A DNA stretch of 64,000 bases from Rhodospirillaceae bacterium (GTDB lineage Bacteria; Pseudomonadota; Alphaproteobacteria; UBA6615): contig JABJEK010000119.1 of assembly GCA_018702955.1 (NCBI GenBank), positions 1-64,000 of the forward strand, given 5' to 3'. Under the pieces are notes generated by a model that saw only the letters and a program-made list of their open reading frames with translations, was not told the DNA's origin and ran no database searches. The translations under genes and the position numbers were made by a program. Shown in pieces: positions 24,674-34,476 of this stretch (within the stretch, counting starts at the first letter, position 1; each line of letters begins with the position of its first letter).

Positions 24674-26305
24674 TTACGTCGCGACCGTGTCGCCGACGCC
24701 GACCGCGGCGAGATCGAACGCGGCGGCCATCAGCGCCTTGGTGTAGTCCTCGCGCGGGGCGTCAAAAATCTCCGTTGCGGGGCCCTGCTCGACCACCTTG
24801 CCGTTCTGCATGACGATCACATGGTTCGAGATCGCGCGCACCACTTTCAGATCATGACTGATGAACAGATAGGCGAGCTTGTGCTTCTCCTGCAGGCTGC
24901 GCAGCAGATCGATGATCTGCGCCTGGACCGAACGATCGAGCGCCGAGGTGGGCTCATCCAGCACGATGAATTTCGGTTTCAGGACCAGCGCCCGGGCGAT
25001 GGCCACGCGTTGCCTCTGGCCGCCGGAGAATTCATGGGGATAGCGGTGCCGGGCGGCAGGATCGAGGCCGACCTCCTCCATCACCTGAACAATCATCTCG
25101 TCGCGGTCTTCGGCGCTGTCGCCGATGCCATGAACCTTGAGCCCCTCGGCAATGATCTGTGCGATCGACATGCGCGGCGACAGGGAACCGTAGGGGTCCT
25201 GGAAGACGATCTGCATCTCCCGGCGCAGGGGGCGCAATTCGCGGGTCCGCAGTCCCTCGATCGCCTCGCCTTCGAATTCGATCGGGCCATCGGACGAAAT
25301 CAGCCGGAGCAGCGCCAGCCCCAGCGTGGTCTTGCCGGAGCCGGACTCGCCGACCACGCCGACAGTCTGGCCCTCGCGTACTTCCAGGGTGATGCCGTCG
25401 ACCGCGCGGACATAGTCGACGACCCGGCGCATCAAGCCCGCCTTGATCGGAAAATAGACCTTGAGGTCGTCGGCCTCAATAATTTTTGGCGCGTTGCGCA
25501 CCGGTGCCAGGGCGCTGCCCGACGGCTCGGCGTCGAGCAGTTCCTTCGTGTAGCTGTGCGACGGATCGGCAAACAGCTCCTCGGTCTCGCGCAACTCGAC
25601 GATCTTGCCCTGCTGCATGACGGCGACCCTGTCGGCCATCTTTCTCACGATCCCCAGATCATGGGTGATGAACAGGATCGACATTTGGAACTTTGCCTTC
25701 AGATCGTTGAGCAGCTCGAGAATCTGCGCCTGGATCGTGACATCGAGCGCGGTGGTGGGCTCGTCGGCGATCAGCAGCTTGGGCTCGTTGGCGAGCGCCA
25801 TCGCGATCATCACCCGTTGCCTTTGTCCGCCCGAGAGCTCGTGGGGATAGGCGTTGAGGCGTTGTTCGGCATTGTCCAGGCCGACGAGTTTCAGCAATTC
25901 TAGTGTTCGCGCACGGGCGGCCTGACGTGACAGGCCCTTGTGCACGAACAGCACCTCGTTGATCTGTTTCTCGATCGTGTGCAACGGATTGAGCGAGGTC
26001 ATCGGTTCCTGGAAGATCATCGCGATGTCGTTGCCGCGGATACCGCGCAGGATTACCTCGTCGCTGCCCAGAAGCTCCTGTCCCTCGAACCGGATCGAGC
26101 CATTTGGGTGGCGGGCGGTCGGATAAGGCAGCAATTGCAGAATAGAGAGCGCGCTGACGGACTTCCCCGACCCGGACTCACCGACCAGCGCCAGGGTCTC
26201 GCCGGGCGCGATGTCGAAAGAGACGTTCCGGACGGCGTGCACCAGCCCGCCGGGAGTCGAGAAGTCGACCGACAGGTCCTGGATCGAAAGCAACGGGTCG
26301 GCCAT
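24674..26305 (-). CDS. yejF: Peptide ABC transporter double ATPase YejF
   Basis: This is a 543-residue fusion of two ABC ATPase domains. Each has Walker A (GESGSGKSV near residue 42 and GESGSGKTTLG in the second half), a signature (LSGGQRQRV and FSGGQRQRV) and Walker B with LLIADEPTTALD or FIVLDEPTSALD. This double-ATPase form is characteristic of YejF and energises uptake of oligopeptides, including microcin C in E. coli. I place the start at 26305, where the yejE stop overlaps it by one base (TGATG); the frame is open further upstream, but inside yejE. The N-terminus MADPLLSIQDLSV is the usual ABC domain start. Confidence 0.95.
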   Translation of the reverse strand: MADPLLSIQDLSVDFSTPGGLVHAVRNVSFDIAPGETLALVGESGSGKSVSALSILQLLPYPTARHPNGSIRFEGQELLGSDEVILRGIRGNDIAMIFQEPMTSLNPLHTIEKQINEVLFVHKGLSRQAARARTLELLKLVGLDNAEQRLNAYPHELSGGQRQRVMIAMALANEPKLLIADEPTTALDVTIQAQILELLNDLKAKFQMSILFITHDLGIVRKMADRVAVMQQGKIVELRETEELFADPSHSYTKELLDAEPSGSALAPVRNAPKIIEADDLKVYFPIKAGLMRRVVDYVRAVDGITLEVREGQTVGVVGESGSGKTTLGLALLRLISSDGPIEFEGEAIEGLRTRELRPLRREMQIVFQDPYGSLSPRMSIAQIIAEGLKVHGIGDSAEDRDEMIVQVMEEVGLDPAARHRYPHEFSGGQRQRVAIARALVLKPKFIVLDEPTSALDRSVQAQIIDLLRSLQEKHKLAYLFISHDLKVVRAISNHVIVMQNGKVVEQGPATEIFDAPREDYTKALMAAAFDLAAVGVGDTVAT

Positions 26306-27399
26306 CAGCCATGGTCTCCGGTAATTTGCTTGCGCGGATCGAATGCGTCGCGCACCGCCTCGCCGATGAAGATCATCAGGCTGAGCATGATCGCGATTGC
26401 GAAGAAGGACGTAAAGCCCAGCCATGGCGCGAAGAAGTTGTCCTTGCCCTGTTTCAGCATCTCCCCCAGCGATGGCGAACCGGGGGGTAGACCGAAGCCG
26501 AGGAAATCGAGTGAGGTCAGCACGGTGATCGAGCCCGCGGTGATGAAGGGGAGGAACGTAAGGGTCGCGACCATTGCGTTGGGCAGCACATGACGGAATA
26601 TGATCAGCCGGTTGCCCATCCCCAGCGCACGCGCGGCGCGCACATAGTCGAAGTTGCGCGCCCGCAGGAACTCCGCGCGTACGACGCCCACCAGTGACAT
26701 CCAGCTGAACAACAGCATCAGGCCCAGGAGCCACCAGAATGTGGGCTCGACGACGGATGCCAGGATGATCAGCAGGAACAGAGTCGGCAGGGACGACCAC
26801 ACTTCGATGAAGCGCTGGAACAGGAGGTCCGTCCAGCCACCGAAATAGCCCTGCACCGCGCCTGCCGCGACTCCGACGATGCTGGCGAAGACGGTGAGGG
26901 TGAAACCGAACAGCACCGATATTCGAAACCCGTAGATCAACCGGGCCGTCACGTCGCGCGCCTGATCATCGGTGCCCAGCCAGTTCTGCAGGGACGGTGG
27001 AGAGGGCGCTGGCACGGTCAGGTCCGTGACCGGCGTGTCGAAGCTGTAGGGAATGAGCGGCATCACCAGCCAACCCTTTTCCTCGATCAGCTCAACCACG
27101 AACGGGTCAGTGTAATCGGCCTCGGTCTCGAAATCGCCGCCGAAGGTCGTCTCGGGATAGCTGTTGAAGACCGGCGCGTAGAAGTCCCCGTCGAAGCGCA
27201 CCAGCAACGGTTTGTCGTTGGCGATGAACTCGGCAAACAGGGTGATGAGGAACAGCACCAGGAAGATCCACATGGACCAGTAGCCGCGCTTGTTGGCGCG
27301 GAAATTGACGAGCCGCCGCGCCGTCATCGGTGTGATCGACAGGCCCATCAGGCGGTTCCGTGCCGACGTGTCCAGCTGGGTCTCGTCTGCGATGGTCAT
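26305..27399 (-). CDS. yejE: Peptide ABC transporter permease YejE
   Basis: This 364-residue inner-membrane protein has an N-terminal membrane segment after about 35 cytoplasmic residues. A long periplasmic loop follows (about residues 60-155, including SYPETTFGGDFETEADYTDP, typical of YejE). Five more membrane helices form the DppC-like core. The coupling EAA-type loop reads VRAARALGMGNRLIIFRHVLPNA. It pairs with YejB to form the channel. The gene begins one base after the yejB stop and ends overlapping yejF, so translation is coupled. Confidence 0.94.
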   Translation of the reverse strand: MTIADETQLDTSARNRLMGLSITPMTARRLVNFRANKRGYWSMWIFLVLFLITLFAEFIANDKPLLVRFDGDFYAPVFNSYPETTFGGDFETEADYTDPFVVELIEEKGWLVMPLIPYSFDTPVTDLTVPAPSPPSLQNWLGTDDQARDVTARLIYGFRISVLFGFTLTVFASIVGVAAGAVQGYFGGWTDLLFQRFIEVWSSLPTLFLLIILASVVEPTFWWLLGLMLLFSWMSLVGVVRAEFLRARNFDYVRAARALGMGNRLIIFRHVLPNAMVATLTFLPFITAGSITVLTSLDFLGFGLPPGSPSLGEMLKQGKDNFFAPWLGFTSFFAIAIMLSLMIFIGEAVRDAFDPRKQITGDHG

Positions 27400-27400
27400 A

Positions 27401-28519
27401 TCAGACCTCGCGGCTTTCGAAATCGATACGTGGATCGACCGCTACATAAGCGAGATCGCCGATCAGGTTCATCACCAGCCCGAGCAAGGAGAAGAAGAAC
27501 AGGGTGCCGAACAGGACCGGAAAATCCCGGTTCAGCGCGGCTTCGAACCCGAGCAGCCCCAATCCATCGAGCGAGAAAATGACCTCGATCAGCAATGAAC
27601 CGGTGAACAGGATGCCAATGAATGCCGACGGGAAACCGGCGATCACGATCAGCATGCCGTTGCGGAAAATGTGCCCGTAGAGCACGCGTTTCTCGGTCAG
27701 GCCCTTGGCCCGGGCGGTCACCACATATTGCTGATTAATCTGATCCAGAAAGGAGTTCTTGGTCAGCATCGTCAGGCCGGCGAAGGCGCCGATCGTGAGG
27801 GCAAGCAGAGGCAGCGTCAGGTGCCAGAAATAGTCTCCGATTTTGCCGAGAAGACTGAGTTCGGACCAGTTCTCCGAGGTCAGCCCGCGTAGCGGAAACC
27901 AGTCTACGAAGCTGCCGCCGGCGAGCAGCACGATCAGGAGCACCGCGAACAGGAATGAAGGCACGGCGTTGCCGAAGATGATCACGCCGCTTGTCCAGAT
28001 ATCGAACCGGCTGCCGTCACGTACCGCCTTGCGGATGCCCAGCGGGATCGAGATCAGATAGGTGAGCAGGGTTGTCCAGAGTCCGAGGCTGATCGACACA
28101 GGCATCTTGTCGAGCACCAGGTCGATGACCGTGCGGTCCTGGAAAAAGCTGTCGCCGAAATCGAAGGTCGCGTAGTTGCCCATCATGTTGATGAAACGTT
28201 CGTGGATAGGCTTGTCGAATCCGACCATCGCCTCGATTTCGGCAATGAGTTCGGGCGGCAAGCCCCGCGCGCCGCGATATTTGGACTCAAATCCGCCGCC
28301 CTGGTCGAGCCGCTGCTGCTCGCCGAGGCTATCCTGATTGAGGTCCGAGCCGCCGCCGGTCACCCGCGACGTCGCGTCGACGGCGTTGCCCTGAATCTGC
28401 GCGATGATCTGTTCGACCGGGCCGCCGGGCGCGGTCTGGATGACGGCGAAGTTGATGAGCATGATCCCGAACAAGGTCGGGATGATCAGCAACAGCCGTC
28501 GGATGATATAGGCGAGCAT
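27401..28519 (-). CDS. yejB: Peptide ABC transporter permease YejB
   Basis: This 372-residue protein starts with the permease opening [19 protein letters not shown] and the motif [14 protein letters not shown], followed by a periplasmic loop rich in Gln and Asp that is a YejB feature. Five further helices follow, with the EAA loop [23 protein letters not shown]. The end, [15 protein letters not shown], is typical of the DppB family. It forms the heterodimeric channel with YejE. It lies 32 bases downstream of yejA and 1 base before yejE. Confidence 0.94.
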   Translation of the reverse strand: MLAYIIRRLLLIIPTLFGIMLINFAVIQTAPGGPVEQIIAQIQGNAVDATSRVTGGGSDLNQDSLGEQQRLDQGGGFESKYRGARGLPPELIAEIEAMVGFDKPIHERFINMMGNYATFDFGDSFFQDRTVIDLVLDKMPVSISLGLWTTLLTYLISIPLGIRKAVRDGSRFDIWTSGVIIFGNAVPSFLFAVLLIVLLAGGSFVDWFPLRGLTSENWSELSLLGKIGDYFWHLTLPLLALTIGAFAGLTMLTKNSFLDQINQQYVVTARAKGLTEKRVLYGHIFRNGMLIVIAGFPSAFIGILFTGSLLIEVIFSLDGLGLLGFEAALNRDFPVLFGTLFFFSLLGLVMNLIGDLAYVAVDPRIDFESREV

Positions 28520-28551
28520 GGGGCTAACCTAGCGGCGCGCGTGAACCGGCG

Positions 28552-30423
28552 CTAGCGGCCGTCCGGCGAACTTTTGCGGGTTCCCAGCGCGGCCTCCCTG
28601 GCTGGGTCTAGCCACCAGGCTGAGATGTTGGTGGCTTCGCCAAGCAGTGGGATTTTTGCCGGCCGGCCGAACTTGTCCCAGAACGCGATGCGATCGACGG
28701 GCAGGTGGAAATGGGGGATCACGTAATTGCCCCACAGCAGCGCGCGATCGAGTGCGCGGGTTCGTTGCACGAGGCTGTCGCGTGAGGGAGCAGAGACCAT
28801 GAGTTCGACGAGCTCATCGATCACCGGATCTTCGATGCCAATGAGATTTCGCGATCCTGCCGCTTCCGCGGCCTGGGCGCTCCAGTAATTCCGCTGTTCG
28901 TTGCCCGGGGACAGGGACTGTCCCCACGACCCAATGATCATGTCGTAGTCACGCGCGTCGGTGCGATTCTGATACTGGGCGCTGTCCACCACGCGCACCT
29001 TCGCTTCGATGCCGAGACGTTCGAGATTCCGCGCAAAGGGCAGTGCCATTCGTTCGAAGGTGGGTTGGACCAGTAAAATTTCGAAGCTGAACGGCGCGCC
29101 GGTTTCAGCGTTCACAAGCTTGCCGTCGCGAATGAGCCAGCCGGCATCTTCAAGCAGTTTGCGGGCCTCGCGGAGGTTGTTACGGATGCCGCGCGCGCCC
29201 GAGCCGTCGGTGGTCGGCACCGTATAGGTTTGTGTATAGAGCTCGTCGGGAAGCTGGCCGCGGAAACGCTCAAGAATCTCCCGCTCCTCGGCGTCTGCGT
29301 CGGTCAGAAGTCCGCGGCTGCCGAGCTCGGAATTGTCGAAATAGCTGTCGGTGCGCGCGTAGGCGTTGTAGGCGAGGTTCTTGTTGTACCATTCGAAGTC
29401 CCAGGCCAACGTCAGCGCCTTGCGGACCAGGCGGTCCTCGAACATGGGTTTGCGGGTGTTGAAGACGAAGCCTTGCATGCCGGCGGGGCGGTCATGGGAA
29501 AACTCTTCCTTAATGATCCGGCCGTCGCGAACGGCGGACACGTCGAATGCCGTCGCCCATTCCTTGGCCGAATTCTCGATCCATATGTCCGTATTGCCAC
29601 CCTTGAATGCTTCGCGCGCGATGCCGCGGTCACGGAAATAGTCGATCCGGACAGTATCGAAATTGTTGAACCCAACCCGAGCCGGATGATCCAATGCCCA
29701 ATAGTCGGGTACGCGCTCGAAGGTGAGTGACCGTCCGGGCTTCACGTCGGAAATCCGGTAGGCGCCGCTGCCCAGGGGTGGCTCGAGGGTGGTCTTGGCG
29801 AAGTCGCGGGTCTCCCAGTAGTGTTTCGGGAGAATGGTCAGGTCGCCGATAATCAGGGGCAGCTCGGGGTTCAGATCGCCGCCGAAGGTGAAACGCACCT
29901 TGCGCGGCCCCGTCTGGGCCACGTCGGCGACGCTGCCATAGTAGAAGCGATAGAAGGGCCGTCCCTTATCGCGCAGCGCGTTGAATGAGAAAATCACGTC
30001 ATCGACGCTGACCGGGACGCCGTCATGCCAGCGCGCGTCTTCGCGCATGGTGAACTCCACCCAGGATCGGTCATCGGGTGTCTCGACGGTCTCGCACAAG
30101 AGGCAGTACAGCGTGAATGCCTCATCGACCGACTGCACCATCAGCGTGTCGTAGATCAGGCTGACCCCGGCGGGGGTGCCCTGGAGGATGAAGGGATTGA
30201 GGCTGTCGAAGGTGCCAGTCGCGTCCGAGACCCGCGATCCACCCTTCGGCGCGTCCGGATTTACATAGTCGAAATGGGTGAAGTCGGGCCCAAAATTGGG
30301 CTTGCCGTGCATGGCCAGGGCGTGCGCCGGACCATTGGTGCCCTCGAGTGCGTGTGCGCTGCCGATGGCTACTGTGGCGAAACCAATGCCGGCGACGGCC
30401 GCGATGAAATGATTGCGGAGCAT
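28552..30423 (-). CDS. yejA: Periplasmic peptide-binding protein YejA
   Basis: This 623-residue solute-binding protein of the SBP_bac_5 family has a cleavable signal peptide ending near AHA at about residue 25. The mature part shows YejA landmarks: ALAMHGKPNFGPDFTHFDYV, NPDAPKGG and SLNPFIL. Then come FTMREDARWHDGVPVSVDDV, the family signature, and WDFEWYNKNLAYNAYARTDS. It delivers oligopeptides to YejB-YejE. GGAGGGG directly upstream is a strong ribosome site. It is the first gene of the yejABEF-ghrA run. A palindrome at 30538-30556 lies in its upstream region. Confidence 0.94.
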   Translation of the reverse strand: MLRNHFIAAVAGIGFATVAIGSAHALEGTNGPAHALAMHGKPNFGPDFTHFDYVNPDAPKGGSRVSDATGTFDSLNPFILQGTPAGVSLIYDTLMVQSVDEAFTLYCLLCETVETPDDRSWVEFTMREDARWHDGVPVSVDDVIFSFNALRDKGRPFYRFYYGSVADVAQTGPRKVRFTFGGDLNPELPLIIGDLTILPKHYWETRDFAKTTLEPPLGSGAYRISDVKPGRSLTFERVPDYWALDHPARVGFNNFDTVRIDYFRDRGIAREAFKGGNTDIWIENSAKEWATAFDVSAVRDGRIIKEEFSHDRPAGMQGFVFNTRKPMFEDRLVRKALTLAWDFEWYNKNLAYNAYARTDSYFDNSELGSRGLLTDADAEEREILERFRGQLPDELYTQTYTVPTTDGSGARGIRNNLREARKLLEDAGWLIRDGKLVNAETGAPFSFEILLVQPTFERMALPFARNLERLGIEAKVRVVDSAQYQNRTDARDYDMIIGSWGQSLSPGNEQRNYWSAQAAEAAGSRNLIGIEDPVIDELVELMVSAPSRDSLVQRTRALDRALLWGNYVIPHFHLPVDRIAFWDKFGRPAKIPLLGEATNISAWWLDPAREAALGTRKSSPDGR

Positions 30424-30537
30424 GACCCCTCCAGACCCGTGACTGCGTTCTCACCTAATTGGGGGCAGATGGGGTCGCCAATCAAGCCAAACCCGCGCTT
30501 TTTCACGCGGAAGTTAGAGATCGCCGCAGCAGTGCCG

Positions 30538-30556
30538 CAATTCCGGCCCGGAATTG
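30538..30556. promoter_or_regulatory. Perfect 9-base inverted repeat upstream of yejA
   Basis: CAATTCCGG and CCGGAATTG are perfect arms around a single C. It lies in the 185-base gap between the double-ACT gene and yejA, about 115 bases before the yejA start. Its compact symmetry looks like a dimeric repressor site rather than a terminator, since no T-run follows on the minus strand. The binding protein is unknown. Confidence 0.4.
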
Positions 30557-30608
30557 TCTTTTTGTCGCAAAAAAAGGCGCGCGGGCCGGTGCCGAGTGGC
30601 CTGTGAAA

Positions 30609-31133
30609 CTAGATCGCCGCGGCGCTGCTCGAAAGGCCAAGTGATTGCGCCGTGTTGTCCACGGCAGCAAGGCAGGTCTCGGCGCGCGCTTCGGGAATCC
30701 AGGCCTCGATGCGGATGACATAGTCCTCGGCCCGATCACCCGACCTGCGTTCGCAGTCCATGCGAACGATGTTCGCGCCATAATCCGCGAACGCCTCGGT
30801 CAGGCGTGCAACCAGCCCGGGCCGGTCGGTGCCGCGTACTTCGATGCGGTGGGTCACATGGGCGCTTTCGCCATGGGTGACACCCAGGGCGAAGGCCGTG
30901 ACCGAAATCTCTGCTCCTTCGAGTTCCGGCAATGCCGCGAGCGCGTTGTGGACATCAGCGGCAGCGACACTGTCCGGCAGGCGGGCGACGGTGGCGAACT
31001 CTGCGGCCTCGCCCAACACGGCAAAACTGGCATCACCCATATCCGCGCCCAGATCGAACAGCCGCCCGGTCAGTGCTGAAAGCAGACCGGTCCGGTCGGG
31101 GCAGGAAATCGCGATGCGAACGTCATGTGCCAT
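30609..31133 (-). CDS. Double ACT-domain protein, GcvR-like
   Basis: This 174-residue protein consists of two ACT domains. The first runs from VRIAISCPDRTGLLSALTGR to about residue 85; the second starts at HRIEVRGTDRPGLVARLTEA. The pattern CPDRTGLL / TDRPGLV with a following GANI or GADM turn is that of GcvR and related amino acid sensors. GcvR represses the glycine cleavage system in E. coli by binding GcvA; here no gcv genes are near, so the ligand and partner are unknown. It follows hisN by 18 bases on the same strand and is probably co-transcribed. Confidence 0.85.
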   Translation of the reverse strand: MAHDVRIAISCPDRTGLLSALTGRLFDLGADMGDASFAVLGEAAEFATVARLPDSVAAADVHNALAALPELEGAEISVTAFALGVTHGESAHVTHRIEVRGTDRPGLVARLTEAFADYGANIVRMDCERRSGDRAEDYVIRIEAWIPEARAETCLAAVDNTAQSLGLSSSAAAI

Positions 31134-31151
31134 GACAGGGTTCCCTTTCTC

Positions 31152-31982
31152 TCAGTTGGACCGAAGCAGTGCCAGCGCCTCGGCATGGCGATCGGCATCA
31201 CCCGCCGCGAGCACGGAGCCGGGCGAATCCATCCGCAGCGGCTGGCCCTCCCAATCGGTGATGATGCCGCCGGCGCCGGCGACGACGACCGCGTGGGAGA
31301 GATAGTCATAGGGCTGCATGCCGGCCTCTGCCGCCATATCGGTCTGGCCCGAGGCGACCATGGCATAGGCCCAGGCGTCGGTGCCGAAGCGCGTATCGCG
31401 CACGGCGTCCTTCAGTTTCGCGTAACGGGCGGCGTGGCCCGCATCGAACATGTCGGGCGACGTCGTGCACAGCCGCACATCGTCGATCGAGGCGCAGGCG
31501 CGGGCCTGGACCTCGCCGCTTTCATTGGCACCGTACCAGTGGCGGGTGGGCTGCCCCTGGACACCCAACCAACGCTCACCCAGTGCCGGGTAGGCGTTCA
31601 GGCCCAGGATCGGCTCGCCGTCGCGCACCAACGCGATCAGGGTAGCAAACAGGGGAATGCCGTTGACGAAGGCGCGGGTGCCGTCGATCGGGTCCAGCAC
31701 CCAGACGAGATCGGCATCGAGGCGTTCGCTGCCATGCTCCTCGCCCATGATCCCGTGGGCGGGATAGCTCTGGGCGATCATGGCACGCATCGCCGTTTCG
31801 GCTTCGCGGTCGGCCTGGGTGACCGGGCTCGCGTCTTCCTTCAACTCGACATCGAAGCCGGCACGGAAATAGCGCAGCGCGGCGACACCGGCCGCGTCGG
31901 CCAGCGCATGGGCAAAGGTTTCGAGTTCCGGATCGATCGGTTCGGACACGTCATTGGTCTCCGCATATGCAAAGCGGCGCAT
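31152..31982 (-). CDS. hisN: Histidinol-phosphatase, inositol monophosphatase family
   Basis: This 276-residue protein has the metal-binding motifs of the IMPase superfamily: GEEHGSE (Glu ligands), DPIDGTRAFVNG (the Asp-Asp motif) and, near the C-terminus, GMQPYDYLSHAVVVAGAGG with the last Asp. The sequence resembles the HisN subgroup, which removes phosphate from L-histidinol phosphate in actinobacteria and many alphaproteobacteria, by the length and the FVNGIPLFATLIAL segment. A general inositol or sugar phosphatase cannot be excluded. It lies between cycM (41 bases upstream) and the double-ACT gene on the minus strand. Confidence 0.85.
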   Translation of the reverse strand: MRRFAYAETNDVSEPIDPELETFAHALADAAGVAALRYFRAGFDVELKEDASPVTQADREAETAMRAMIAQSYPAHGIMGEEHGSERLDADLVWVLDPIDGTRAFVNGIPLFATLIALVRDGEPILGLNAYPALGERWLGVQGQPTRHWYGANESGEVQARACASIDDVRLCTTSPDMFDAGHAARYAKLKDAVRDTRFGTDAWAYAMVASGQTDMAAEAGMQPYDYLSHAVVVAGAGGIITDWEGQPLRMDSPGSVLAAGDADRHAEALALLRSN

Positions 31983-32023
31983 GAAGCGCCGCCTGCAACT
32001 TACTTCACTGTGGCGGTAGACCG

Positions 32024-32563
32024 CTACTGGGTCGGCAGCGGGAACGGTGTGTCCGCGTGCTGACGCAGGAAGGCGATGATGTTTGCGCGATCCTGCGGCT
32101 TCTTGATACCGGCGAACGTCATCTTGGTGCCGGCCAGGAAATCCTTGGGCTTGGTCAGGAATGCGTTCAGCTCGTCATAGGACCAGCTGCCGGCCATGGC
32201 CTTGAGTGCGCCCGAGTATGCGAAGCCCGAGATGCTGCCCTTGGCGTTGCCGACGACACCATAAAGATTGGGGCCGACCTTGTTGGCACCGCCCTTGTCG
32301 AAGGTGTGGCAGGTCGCGCAACGCTTGAATGCCTTTTCGCCGGCCGCAGCGTCAGCCGAGGCCAACAACGGACCGATCGGCTCGATCGCCGGCTTCTCAG
32401 GTGCTGCCGTTGTCGGGGCCGCGCCTTCGAGCACGTCGACCTTGTAGGCATTGGTTGCGAGATGGTCGGTGTGTGTTGCTTCGTTGATCACGATGCCAAT
32501 CGCGAGCGCCACTGTCAGCGCCACGAGGACCGATCCCCAAACCTTGTAAGATTCGCCACCCAT
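32024..32563 (-). CDS. cycM: Membrane-anchored cytochrome c (CycM type)
   Basis: The start at 32563 gives 179 residues with a GGGGAA ribosome site; the frame opens further upstream, but the extra part is unlike the family. Residues 8-28 form an uncleaved membrane anchor (VLVALTVALAIGIVI). An Ala/Pro-rich linker follows, then a class I cytochrome c domain with CATCH haem motif, GPNLYGVVG and KMTFAGIKK, which supplies the Met ligand. In rhizobia and relatives CycM carries electrons from the bc1 complex to the aa3-type oxidase. It is divergent to kdsB. Confidence 0.92.
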   Translation of the reverse strand: MGGESYKVWGSVLVALTVALAIGIVINEATHTDHLATNAYKVDVLEGAAPTTAAPEKPAIEPIGPLLASADAAAGEKAFKRCATCHTFDKGGANKVGPNLYGVVGNAKGSISGFAYSGALKAMAGSWSYDELNAFLTKPKDFLAGTKMTFAGIKKPQDRANIIAFLRQHADTPFPLPTQ

Positions 32564-32765
32564 ACGTCGTATTCCCCGCTTAAACCGGATCGTTTCGCGG
32601 GCGGAATATCCCGCGCGCCGCGAATTTAGCGAGCGATCGTGCACCTGTCCACGGCCCCCCGCAACACGGTGACGGTTCCGTTCTCGCGCTTCGAGATATA
32701 TCTTCCGTCTGGCCCCCCGGCCAGCGCCGATCGGGGCCTCGCGGCATTAGGTCGCAGCGCATGAA

Positions 32766-33542
32766 ATGGAGACCCGAATCCTGCCAAATCCAGACGAATC
32801 TCGCACCCCACCGACAAACCCCGTGGTTCTGATTCCCGCACGCATGGCGTCAACCCGCCTGCCGGGCAAACCGCTGGCCGATATCTGCGGACTTCCCATG
32901 ATCGTGCAATGCCTGCGCCGCGCCGAGGAAGCCGATGTCGGCCCCGTGGTGATCGCCTGCGCCGAGGCGGAAATCGCCGATGCCGTCGTCGCGGCAGGGG
33001 GGCACGCTGTTCTGACGGCGCCGGACCTGCCGTCCGGCTCAGATCGGATTCAGGCCGCCCTGGCGGAGTTCGACCCGGACGGGACCTACGACGCGGTGGT
33101 GAATTTGCAAGGCGACCTTCCGACCCTCGATCCGGCGATTGTGCGGGCGACGGTTGCCGTCCTCGATGACCCGGACGTGGATATCGCCACGGCGGTGTGT
33201 GCCATCACCGAGGAGTCCGAGCGCGACAATCCCAACGTCGTGAAGGCGGTGCTGGCGGGTGACGGCGCGGCTATATCAGGTCGCGCGCTGTATTTCAGCC
33301 GCGCGACGGTGCCGACGGGGCCGGGTGACCATTTCCATCATATCGGGCTCTACGCCTATCGTCGGGCTGCGCTTGAGCGCTTCGTCACGCTTCCGGCCAG
33401 CCCGCTGGAGCAGCGGGAGAAGCTTGAGCAGTTACGCGCATTGGAGGCCGGGATGCGGATTGACGCGGCACGCGTTGACACTGTTCCGCTCGGTGTCGAT
33501 ACTCCCGCCGATCTTGAACGCGCGCGGGCATTGCTGGCATAG
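32766..33542 (+). CDS. kdsB: 3-deoxy-manno-octulosonate cytidylyltransferase (CMP-KDO synthetase)
   Basis: This 258-residue enzyme activates KDO with CTP for lipopolysaccharide synthesis. The nucleotide-binding motif is [30 protein letters not shown] and VNLQGDLP, with the metal-binding Asp, follow; QGDLP rather than QGDEP is common in alphaproteobacteria. The C-terminal [13 protein letters not shown] and [13 protein letters not shown] segments are diagnostic. A short N-terminal extension of about 18 residues precedes the core. It implies a Gram-negative envelope with KDO. pheA follows 36 bases later on the same strand. Confidence 0.95.
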   Translation: METRILPNPDESRTPPTNPVVLIPARMASTRLPGKPLADICGLPMIVQCLRRAEEADVGPVVIACAEAEIADAVVAAGGHAVLTAPDLPSGSDRIQAALAEFDPDGTYDAVVNLQGDLPTLDPAIVRATVAVLDDPDVDIATAVCAITEESERDNPNVVKAVLAGDGAAISGRALYFSRATVPTGPGDHFHHIGLYAYRRAALERFVTLPASPLEQREKLEQLRALEAGMRIDAARVDTVPLGVDTPADLERARALLA

Positions 33543-33578
33543 CAGGCACGCGCGTTTTCGCGAAAGAAGCCAACAACC

Positions 33579-34448
33579 ATGACCGATACGAACCAGCAGG
33601 CCGGCGATCCGGCCACCACCATCGCCTACCAGGGCGTTCCCGGGGCCAACTCGCACATTGCGTGTCAGCAGGCTTTTCCCGATATGACGCCGCTTGCCTG
33701 CGCCACCTTCGAGGACGCTTTCGCGGCCGTGGAGAGCGAGGGCAAGGCTGCGCTGGCGATGATCCCGATCGAGAATTCACTCGGCGGGCGGGTGGCCGAC
33801 ATTCATCACCTGCTGCCGGAATCGAGCCTCTACATCATCCGCGAGCATTATCTCGACGTGCAGTACCAGTTGCTGGCCACCAAGGATGCGACCCTTGAAG
33901 GCCTGACCGAGGTGCGCAGTCATGCCCAGGCGCTGGCCCAGTGTCGCGAGCAGCTGGCGCAGCTGGGTGTACGCACCGCCGCGCGTGCCGACACGGCTGG
34001 GTCCGCCCTGGAAGTCGCCGAACTGGGTGACCCGACCATTGGCGCGCTGGCCCCACCGCTCGCCGGCGAGATCTATGATTTGCAGGTGCTGCGCTCACGC
34101 TTCGAGGACCGGATCGGGAACACGACGCGGTTCGTCGTGTTGTCCCGCGCACGGCGTGACCCGGACCCGAAGGACGGCCCGTGCATGACGTCGTTCATCT
34201 TCCAGGTGCGGTCGGTCCCGGCAGCGCTCTACAAGGCGATGGGCGGCTTCGCGACAAACGGCGTGAACATCACCAAGCTGGAAAGCTATATTTCCGGGGA
34301 CCGATTCTCGGTGGCGCGTTTCTACGCCGAAATCGAGGGCCATCCGGCGGACGCCTCGGTGGCGCAGGCATTCGAGGAGCTCGATTACTTCTCGAAGAAT
34401 GTTCGGGTGCTGGGCGTTTTTCCGGCGGCGGATTACCGCAAGCAATAG
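33579..34448 (+). CDS. pheA: Prephenate dehydratase
   Basis: This 289-residue monofunctional prephenate dehydratase makes phenylpyruvate in phenylalanine synthesis. The catalytic domain runs from IAYQGVPGANSHIACQQAFP through IPIENSLGGRV to the motif GNTTRFVVL with the catalytic Thr-Arg-Phe. A C-terminal ACT domain (AALYKAMGGFATNGVNITKL then ESY) gives feedback control by phenylalanine. No chorismate mutase domain is fused. The order kdsB-pheA is frequent in alphaproteobacteria, often with cycM divergent, as here. A palindromic element follows the stop. Confidence 0.95.
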   Translation: MTDTNQQAGDPATTIAYQGVPGANSHIACQQAFPDMTPLACATFEDAFAAVESEGKAALAMIPIENSLGGRVADIHHLLPESSLYIIREHYLDVQYQLLATKDATLEGLTEVRSHAQALAQCREQLAQLGVRTAARADTAGSALEVAELGDPTIGALAPPLAGEIYDLQVLRSRFEDRIGNTTRFVVLSRARRDPDPKDGPCMTSFIFQVRSVPAALYKAMGGFATNGVNITKLESYISGDRFSVARFYAEIEGHPADASVAQAFEELDYFSKNVRVLGVFPAADYRKQ

Positions 34449-34476
34449 CTTAGTGGATCGCGTTCTCTAGATAGAA

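Noticed and set aside
24251..25903. A 550-residue open frame on the plus strand opposite yejF
   Set aside because: It is antisense to a clear double ABC ATPase; the product is a low-complexity His/Asp/Arg-rich shadow.
30569..30608. Possible terminator after the double ACT gene (run of seven T on the minus strand)
   Set aside because: The GC-rich bases before the T-run do not fold into a convincing stem of more than four pairs.
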